Program-made: the position numbers and the translations under genes
The notes under the pieces: model-generated
What the model saw: the letters and a program-made list of their open reading frames with translations, nothing else
Told to the model about the DNA's origin: nothing
Database searches by the model: none
Part shown: in pieces, positions 59,601 through 64,000 of the stretch
Numbering within the stretch: the first letter of the stretch is position 1
How the letters are laid out: every line of letters starts with the position of its first letter
NCBI GenBank assembly: GCA_964017125.1
Contig: OZ024914.1
Coordinates: forward strand, 18,649,630 to 18,713,629
Source of the DNA: Flabesymbios commensalis
Lineage: Eukaryota; Annelida; Polychaeta; Terebellida; Flabelligeridae
Length of the DNA stretch: 64,000 nucleotides
Direction: 5' to 3'

Positions 59601-60973
59601 AACTCTGCAAAGTCGAAGGTAACTTACTTGAAAAATAAGCAGTTACCAGGTTGCAGTCAGTTACGTGTTATTATTTCAATCACAATTTTATCCCGTCATG
59701 CATTTTAAATCATTTTAAAATTACAATCATATTGACTATTATTGCACTTCTAGTTTTTAATTACAATTATAATTATATTACTCCGAGTTGAATTGGAATG
59801 ACCGCGATTAACAGAAAGACTGGTTAATACAAATATGGGTACCAAGCCCTCCAGTTCTCGCGGCTTTGTGCATCTTACACAATACCCTGCGTTGACACTT
59901 GCAATTGCTCAGACTGCTTGGCTATTGCGTAACCAGTGCTTAACAATTCAAAATTATACTTTATCAACCTCTTAATATTGTGTCATTTGATGAATATCAC
60001 CATCCTGAGGAGGTTATAATGGCCTAATTTTAATTTAGCCTATATCTATATAATTATATGAGTATATGTGATCTAAAACACCACTCATTCATGTTTTTTT
60101 TGCAGAATGTAAATATCCCACTGTCAACTTCAGCTTTGAATAGGCTGATAAACACACTGGATAAAGATGGAGACGGGGAGGTGGACTTCAGGTGACTTTA
60201 AAACTATGGGTGCTACATGCGGTACCCATTTATTTGTTTCAATAAAAAACTGTACAAAAAACTGTACAAATTATAATTTACAATTGATAATCAATACAAT
60301 AACAGGCATTAGTAAACATAATGACGTATACAGGAGGAAATAACTAGCTAACTATCGTTTTTTAAATTAATGCTATATTTTTTATATCAATGTATATTCA
60401 AATTGTGTTAAATTCAACATTTTTGTTATGTCGATGTTTATTTTGAAAACGTATAAGAACCGTAATATCCATAGATTTATCAGAAATAGTATTTAAATAT
60501 TTTCCAATTTTTTGCAAGTGTTTTACTAAAAAACAATATAATGATATCGCTGCAACAAGATGTTTTTTGTTTGAAAACGTTGCGTAGCTGAATCAAATCA
60601 GTAAGAGAAAATAAATCAGTAACTACTGATACAATCGAGTCAGAAAACAGTAAAAATATATATATATATAATTATATCTAGAGTGATATGGCGCAAAGCC
60701 GAGCGGCAATCAGTGATACTTTTGTGTGAGCCGCTTTGCAGAACAGCAAGTGCTCACTTTTCAAGTAAGAGGTTCCTTTTAGACTTGCAGTGCAATATTA
60801 TAATACCCTATTATACATTTATGTGCAGTGAGCTAATGGAGGGACAGAAGGAGTACAAACGACGCCTGGCTAAATTGCAATGCAAAGACGAAGCAAATTC
60901 TGAAAATGAACTGGCGAGAATCAAGTTTAAGGTTGCTGAACTTCTGAAGAGCAGAACTCGACCTTCAAGATAA
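38641..60973 (+). CDS. LRRC74A-like: LRRC74-like leucine-rich repeat and EF-hand protein, 13 exons
   Basis: The exons, chained by splice sites and phase, are 38641-38791, 39360-39550, 52173-52280, 53019-53112, 53423-53472, 55105-55183, 56337-56422, 56835-57029, 57656-57751, 58582-58709, 59456-59585, 60106-60191 and 60829-60973 (TAA). The product is 512 residues. Residues 1-55 are acidic/serine-rich. The FSVPPSTMVLSSI block (about 78-90) matches the VPVSYFL region of LRRC74. About eight ribonuclease-inhibitor-type LRRs of 28 residues run from about 118 to 345 (LDISWNHLRGKGA, LNLGWNGFSLEGC, LDLTNNRIN). Two EF-hand loops follow: DADGSQSLTREE (419-430) and DKDGDGEVDFSE (455-466), both with a complete acidic ligand pattern. 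The C terminus is basic. A cytosolic calcium-sensing scaffold is likely; the biochemical role is unknown. Start: an upstream in-frame ATG at 38530 exists, but the decayed copy at 1298 also begins at MTD. Confidence 0.92.
39574..39733. mobile_element. 160-bp hairpin MITE-like element
   Basis: Left arm CATGGCTAACGTTGTATTGT and right arm ending ACAATACGACTTTAGCCATG are inverted copies, with further pairing through CTAGTTGTATT. It begins 24 bp after the exon 2 donor of the LRRC74-like gene. Confidence 0.8.
39857..40087. mobile_element. TTAACC..GGTTAA element with internal hairpin
   Basis: Bounded by TTAACCCTTT and AAAAGGTTAA. Inside, ATTTTTCGTCATTTGAAGCT (from 39921) pairs almost perfectly with its complement ending at 39981. 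A GACGGAAATTTCCGTC palindrome follows. Likely a small non-autonomous element. Confidence 0.7.
40799..42429 (+). pseudogene. LINE ORF1: RRM-like, zinc knuckle and NADAR domain
   Basis: Starts at the ATG in ACAGCACAATGG. Residues 1-190 include two RNA-binding-like segments (RGTWRLYFKTRETRLNFI; KITIKDIPLSVSNDLIAEHM). A zinc knuckle follows at residues 199-214 (CKAC, then H and C). From about residue 225 a NADAR/YbiA-like domain starts: VVLSNTYHNKISAYGQTF, KSVQHAWLWKRA, LDLAQRIKDAEHAGLATRL, MKHLLTLKAKQC. Its end is in another frame after a shift near 41760: ITDKFWGTGLS and WPGNNMLGKIMADIRDEL, the family's C-terminal signature. The usual Glu in the SVEHAYQAAK motif is Gln (residue 252). A Thr/Pro-rich tail holds basic clusters RRKRR and KKAK, a likely nuclear localisation signal. 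NADAR enzymes hydrolyse ADP-ribose-linked substrates; activity here is unproven. Confidence 0.88.
42528..46306 (+). pseudogene. LINE ORF2: APE endonuclease and Tx1/L1-type RT, broken
   Basis: The endonuclease (42528-about 43260) has the full motif set: LNVRGL, LLQET, INLYAPA, VGGDFN, SRIDYIF and PDHKAVV. The RT follows, with KSPGLDGLTAEFYKEFW, NYRPISLINTDYKI, LDFKKAFDSVEW, RGIRQGCPVSALLF, the catalytic FADD near 44656-44670 and LGIYVG. The C terminus has a zf-RVT-like CDIC...H...C cluster (about 45948-45990). Motif wording (QTGYIKGRFIGQNIR; FKKAFDSVEWDF) fits the Tx1 branch of the L1 group. A TGA lies at 43521-43523 and a TAA at 45866-45868, with frame changes near 44215 and 45055. Confidence 0.92.
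46500..48180 (+). other. Possible LINE 3' UTR or intron sequence with MITEs
   Basis: Weak internal similarity between blocks at about 46330, 46550 and 46800 (ATGCATCTTA... then ACCATTAT/ACTATTTTGTTTC) suggests a diverged internal triplication. A poly(A) run preceded by AATAAA lies at 48158-48177. Confidence 0.45.
47539..48060. mobile_element. Cluster of CCCAGCAAAC-type MITEs
   Basis: Successive units: about 47539-47660 (GCCCAGCGCTGG centre), 47765-47872 (ACCCTGCAAACACGATACATC to GATGTGTCGTGTTTTCTAGG), 47889-47972 and a partial one to 48055. They share centres of the GTTGGGCCAGTAGACGCTGG type but differ in arms, so they are probably serial insertions rather than a tandem duplication. Confidence 0.7.
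48358..48535. repeat. CCA/CAA trinucleotide-rich microsatellite
   Basis: About 178 bp of ACCACCACCAACACC-type units. It produces long Gly/Val frames on the minus strand that are not genes. Confidence 0.95.
48536..49955. other. LRRC74-like intron 2, no gene recognised
   Basis: Mostly AT-rich unique sequence. A partial MITE centre with GTTGGCCAATTTCGCAGCCC lies near 49860-49915. Confidence 0.4.
49956..50064. mobile_element. CCCAGCAAAC MITE copy
   Basis: Begins CCCAGCAAACACGTGCC; inner arms ACCCAATACTGTTTCAATGT and complement flank GGCCCAACGTCATCGCCGC. The right terminus has decayed (AGTGTTAGCTGCG). Confidence 0.75.
50065..51197. other. LRRC74-like intron 2, repeats only
   Basis: A partial GGCCAATGCTGATG...GCTGGGCCAGCATT hairpin lies at about 50130-50205. 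TTAACCCTTAAAGCGCC at 51111 resembles the ends of other TTAA repeats. Confidence 0.4.
51198..51293. repeat. 96-bp hairpin
   Basis: TAGTCTGGCAGCCAAAATAGG pairs perfectly with CCTATTTTGGCTGCCAGACTA; the loop contains a G run at about 51251-51262. Likely a tiny MITE. Confidence 0.85.
51321..51431. mobile_element. CCCAGCAAAC MITE copy
   Basis: TCCCAGCAAACA at the left and TTTGCTGGTA at the right, with TTAATGTTGGCCCAACGTC in the centre. Confidence 0.8.
51661..51844 (+). repeat. GACGTCAGAAT interspersed repeat
   Basis: About 184 bp, with AAAATCATCATAAATGTCTT at the start, GACGTCAGAATCTGACG-type inverted copies around TCTACAAAAG, and CGATCCCCGTGCTGTAAGGG at the end. Confidence 0.8.
52580..52688. 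mobile_element. CCCAGCAAAC MITE, best-preserved copy
   Basis: 109 bp. CCCAGCAAACATAAAACATT... is matched for about 37 bp by the right arm ending AATGTTTTGTGTTTGCTGGG, with only two or three mismatches. GTTGGGCCGGCGTTGG lies in the centre. Flanks TA/TA may be the target duplication. It lies in intron 3 of the LRRC74-like gene. Confidence 0.9.
53514..53568. repeat. CACTTGAGGT/ACCTCAAGTG palindrome
   Basis: TCAACCACTTGAGGT pairs with ACCTCAAGTGGTTGAA around GTAGTGTCTCACTACCGCGA. One of at least six related short palindromes in the right half of the window. Confidence 0.8.
55264..55428 (+). repeat. GACGTCAGAAT interspersed repeat
   Basis: AAAATCATCATAAATGTCTT start, three GACGTC/GTCAGATTCTGAC motifs, then CGATCCCCGCGCTGTAAGGG and TTAA. 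It begins about 80 bp after exon 6 of the LRRC74-like gene. Confidence 0.8.
58734..58991. mobile_element. 258-bp hairpin MITE
   Basis: The left arm (AACCAAGGCTAAGTCA, CAGCTATTTGAGTTTGGGGT, ACCATAGGACAAAAA) is mirrored by the right arm (TTTTTGTCCTATGGTACCCC...TGACTTAGCCTTGGTT). The outermost GAAGGGCTCAG and CTCACCCCTCC also roughly pair. It lies 24 bp after exon 10 of the LRRC74-like gene. Confidence 0.85.
58999..59096. mobile_element. CCCAGCAAAC-family MITE, decayed ends
   Basis: Arms GTTGTTTTAATGCTGG and CCAGCATTAAAACAAC are perfect inverted copies around GGCAGCGTCGCAGACAATGG. The terminal GTTTGTTTGTTAGG has diverged. It directly follows the 58734-58991 hairpin. Confidence 0.75.
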
Positions 60974-61124
60974 TATTTTTATGAAGTTTGTTAAACATAC
61001 TTGCCATAATTTATTTAACTTTTTTAAACACATATGTCATATGATTATATCGTCCCCTCGAAAATAACTGACAACGTGACATTTTAGTCCAAGGAGGCTA
61101 GATTATTATTTTAATGTCATAATC
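60974..61124 (+). other. Probable LRRC74-like 3' UTR
   Basis: Follows the stop codon. No canonical AATAAA was seen in the first 150 bp, so the poly(A) site is not placed. Confidence 0.35.
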
Positions 61125-61345
61125 CCCTTTGACCCTAGCAGCGCCAGAATCGACTTTATTCGTCAGAATCTGAGTCTGTAGTCTAAAGTCGATCCCCGCA
61201 CTGTAAGAGTAAAAATATTTGTAATTGTCGTAGACCAATAACATAGGTAATCAAATGAATCGAAAGAGCTGACTAAGACAGTTATGATAATTGAAAATTG
61301 AAAAAAAATATTTGGCATCCCAAGGTTTCATAAAAAAATTCAGCG
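61125..61345 (-). repeat. GACGTCAGAAT interspersed repeat, reverse orientation
   Basis: Reads CGACTTTATTCGTCAGAATC, CGATCCCCGCACTGTAAG, ACCAATAACATAGGTAATCAAATGAATCGG-like segments in reverse order to the copy at 51661-51844. Confidence 0.75.
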
Positions 61346-61563
61346 CTTTAAGGTGGAAATTACGGCAGAGATTCACATTACATCACTGAGCGGCGCTTAG
61401 CCCTTTAACATGTTTAACCACCAGTGAGGATTATATTCGAGTTTTCTCTTTTTTCTCTTGACTTTGTTTTACCAGTTTTTAACCATGTTAAAGGTACAAC
61501 GTGACACCAATCAGCAAAATGGGACAATAGTTGACCTCTGCTTTGTCAAATCTGAATAATTTG

Positions 61564-61615
61564 CACTCACTTGAAGTTGTTGATCGCGTCAGCGAGACAC
61601 AACTTCAAGTGAGTG
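61564..61615. repeat. CACTCACTTGAAGTTGT palindrome
   Basis: Seventeen-base perfect arms (61564-61580 and 61599-61615) around TGATCGCGTCAGCGAGAC. Related shorter or decayed versions occur near 38365, 51905, 55580, 58150 and 62250. Confidence 0.85.
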
Positions 61616-61619
61616 AAAA

Positions 61620-62923
61620 TTCCAATTAAATAACTTGATGGTTAAAGAGTTAAAAAAGGAGTAGTTAAATTGTCAATGTTTACAAAGCTCAAACATATTT
61701 TCAATACATCAGTTTGTATTTTATGCGTTATATGTAAACATATACGTTGAAACGGAATAAACATGTATTGACGAAGGATAGGAGATATGCTTTGTTTCCG
61801 TTTGTGTGTTTCACATTCGCCAGGAGGTAGCATCGTTCTGCGTTCAGCGATAATAATAAGACATTGAGCCTCATTCCAGCTTCATAATATCAAGGTCCGA
61901 GAACAGCCAAGAACGCAGTTTTCAACCATGATTGAATACACTGTATTATTTTAAGAATTTTCATCATTATGAATTTGATCTAATTTTTATCTGGCCAATA
62001 TGGTAAAAAAATGATGTCCTTGACATTATAAGCCACTTGGTCAGACCAAGGAATACACAAGGCCAACGCGAGGGTGGAATTGTGATAAAAGTAGCATTAG
62101 TTTAGGGAAGGAGGTGAGGGTCTTGACTTTGTACATCACGAAACATGAAAACCTATGTTTCTTATCCATATTATACATATATAACTTAGAAAACGCTAGA
62201 TCTCAACCTCAGGCATGCAATGCTGATTGTCAAATCTGAATAATTTTTACCTCACCTGAAGTTGTGGGTCGCGTCAGTGGGTGAAAATTTCAATTAAATA
62301 ATTTGGCGGTTATAAGGTTCAGGAGTTATCACAATAGGTAGCGTAATTGATTTTAAATTCCCATCAAATGTAAATAATGTTATACCCATTAAGGAACAAT
62401 CTCCCATTACCATACCTACATGGAATGAACATTAATTCATATTAACATAACATTGACTTACATGTATGCCTACATTACTATAGTAGTACATTTGTTAATT
62501 GCCTGGATCTTTTGAATCATCTGTAATATGTTTTGGGGAATCATCCTGTAACGCTCTGACTTCTTGGATCCCCAGGACAGCAGCTAACCTGTGTTCCATC
62601 TCTTACAGTATGTCCCTCTGATCCCGACGAGTCCTTATTATCTCCGACAAAAAACACCCGCTTGATATGAAATTACATGATGACTGCGTTTATGCAACGT
62701 GTAATTTCACTCTCATATAACAGCGCCGTTTGCAGACACTGCCATTATTGTAATTTCCCAGCGATAATCACGACTATATGCGGTTTGGCGCGTCGAGTAT
62801 AGTCGCCAGTGAACTCTCACAGCATCTGAAAATTTCAACCTTTTCCTGGTGTGTGATTGGTCAATCCCCACCATCTCACCCTGGCAGCGATTAATTGGAA
62901 ACCCCACCAAACTTATCAGTGAC
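61620..62923. other. Intergenic, no gene recognised
   Basis: No coding homology on either strand. A decayed TCACCTGAAGTTGTGGGTCG half-palindrome lies at about 62250. Confidence 0.4.
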
Positions 62924-63090
62924 CAACCCTTTCAGCCCGGGGACTGTCTTTATACGTCAGAATATGAGGTATAAAGACAGTCAAAGCACTTAAAAAATAG
63001 TTATAATGGCCGCGGACCAATGACATAGTTATTCAAATAAATCGGAAAGAGCTATCTAAGACATTTACAATGATTACAAATTGAAAAAAA
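62924..63090 (-). repeat. GACGTCAGAAT interspersed repeat, reverse orientation
   Basis: ACCCTTTCAGCCCGGGGACT, then ATACGTCAGAATATGAGGTA, GGCCGCGGACCAATGACATA and ATCGGAAAGAGCTATCTAAG. The core palindrome has partly decayed. Confidence 0.75.
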
Positions 63091-63624
63091 ACATGGTTCA
63101 TAAAAAGACATTTCAGCGATGAATCAGTGAGCCTGAAATTGGCAGGGGTAGCTGAAATGTTAAATACAATAACAATTTGAAAATATTTATTAAGGAAGTT
63201 GTACTACCTTACCAGTTTACGTCTCCTTTAAATTATTTGATACGCATTAATGTGTCTACCACGCAACTGTCCAGAGATCGCAGTAGCGTAACTCTTTGGG
63301 CCAATTCCACCTCAGAGCACCCCCTACATAAATAGACGTCAACCAATGCTGTGTAAGCTATTTACTAGATTTGTAACAGATAAGGCATTAATCCTTTCAG
63401 ATCAAAATAAAAACGCTCACGTTTACATTGCATTTAATATCTTATTATTAGAGCCTGAGCAATAAACACATAGAACAAATTCCGAGGACATCAGAAATGT
63501 TTTATGGCGGTTGAAGACTAGTGTTTTGTGATGTATTTCATTTGTACTGATGCTGTTTAGGTAATTTACTATATGTTTGTGTAACACTGCTCATCTGTCA
63601 TTGTTGTATAGTCAGTCACCAGGG

Positions 63625-63772
63625 GCCCATCCCACAAATAATCTTAAAGTTAAGATGATCTTAACTTTCTCTTATTTGCATTAGAAAAGGTAAGATCATC
63701 TTAACTTTTGTAATAAATAAGAGAAAGTTAAGATGATCTTAATTTTATTATGTTTAGTGGGACGGGCCCCAG
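63625..63772. mobile_element. 148-bp MITE with GGGGCCCATCCCAC termini
   Basis: The left GGGGCCCATCCCAC and right GTGGGACGGGCCCC are inverted termini. Three copies of the self-complementary AAGTTAAGATGATCTTAACT-type motif lie inside, in arms CTTATTT and AATAAG. Possibly CCAGG at both ends is the target duplication. Confidence 0.85.
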
Positions 63773-64000
63773 GGGCTTGTGAGATTGTCAGCGTTAGTAT
63801 TGGTCGCTTGATTTAAGTTTAAAACTAAGTTACCCTTCTACACCCCAGCTTTCCTTCCTGTATGATTAGTTTATTTATAATTGTTTATTGTAATTTTTGC
63901 TTTAGTAGACGTGTGGGCGGTAATTAGTCACCCCCTCCTTTTTCCTCTTGAGTAGTTTGATAATTTAATTGTATTGTGATGTATGGTAGATAATCACTGA
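63773..64000. other. Intergenic to window end
   Basis: No feature recognised. Confidence 0.4.

Overview
This is metazoan genomic DNA: AT-rich, intron-rich and dense in repeats. The mix of non-LTR retrotransposons, hairpin MITEs, a tRNA-derived SINE and satellite-like arrays, together with two ordinary animal genes, fits a marine invertebrate, most likely a lophotrochozoan such as a mollusc. That placement is an inference from repeat style, not a sequence match. No operons, CRISPR arrays, rRNA genes or convincing tRNA genes were seen.

Two host genes can be assembled exon by exon from splice sites and reading phase. On the minus strand, five coding exons between 29377 and 36867 encode a 440-residue SLC16/monocarboxylate-transporter-like protein. 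On the plus strand, thirteen exons between 38641 and 60973 encode a 512-residue LRRC74-type protein: leucine-rich repeats followed by two EF-hands. The genes are divergent, with about 1.8 kb between first coding exons that includes a roughly 0.45-kb GTGA microsatellite. A decayed copy of the first LRRC74 exon lies about 37 kb upstream, at 1298-1455.

The left half (1-29 kb) is almost entirely repeat: RT fragments at 0.2-0.9 kb; a 5.7-kb TTAA-flanked inverted-repeat element (3403-9107) holding a nearly complete CR1/L2-type LINE and a smaller MITE; another LINE fragment split by a dimeric tRNA-SINE (11.2-12.9 kb); a 2.6-kb inverted-repeat element built of 144-bp units in both orientations (13742-16356); arrays of a 21-bp palindromic unit in two inverted arms (17.5-23.5 kb); and a 2,878-bp nearly perfect tandem duplication (22530-28285).

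The 12.6-kb second intron of the LRRC74 gene contains a two-ORF Tx1/L1-type LINE (about 40.7-46.3 kb, 3' end uncertain). Its ORF1 carries RRM-like segments, a zinc knuckle and a NADAR (YbiA-like) domain. NADAR proteins act on ADP-ribose-linked substrates, so this retrotransposon may carry an enzyme that counters ADP-ribosylation. That is the most interesting item in the window. The tail (61-64 kb) holds short palindromic repeats and a MITE and no recognisable gene.
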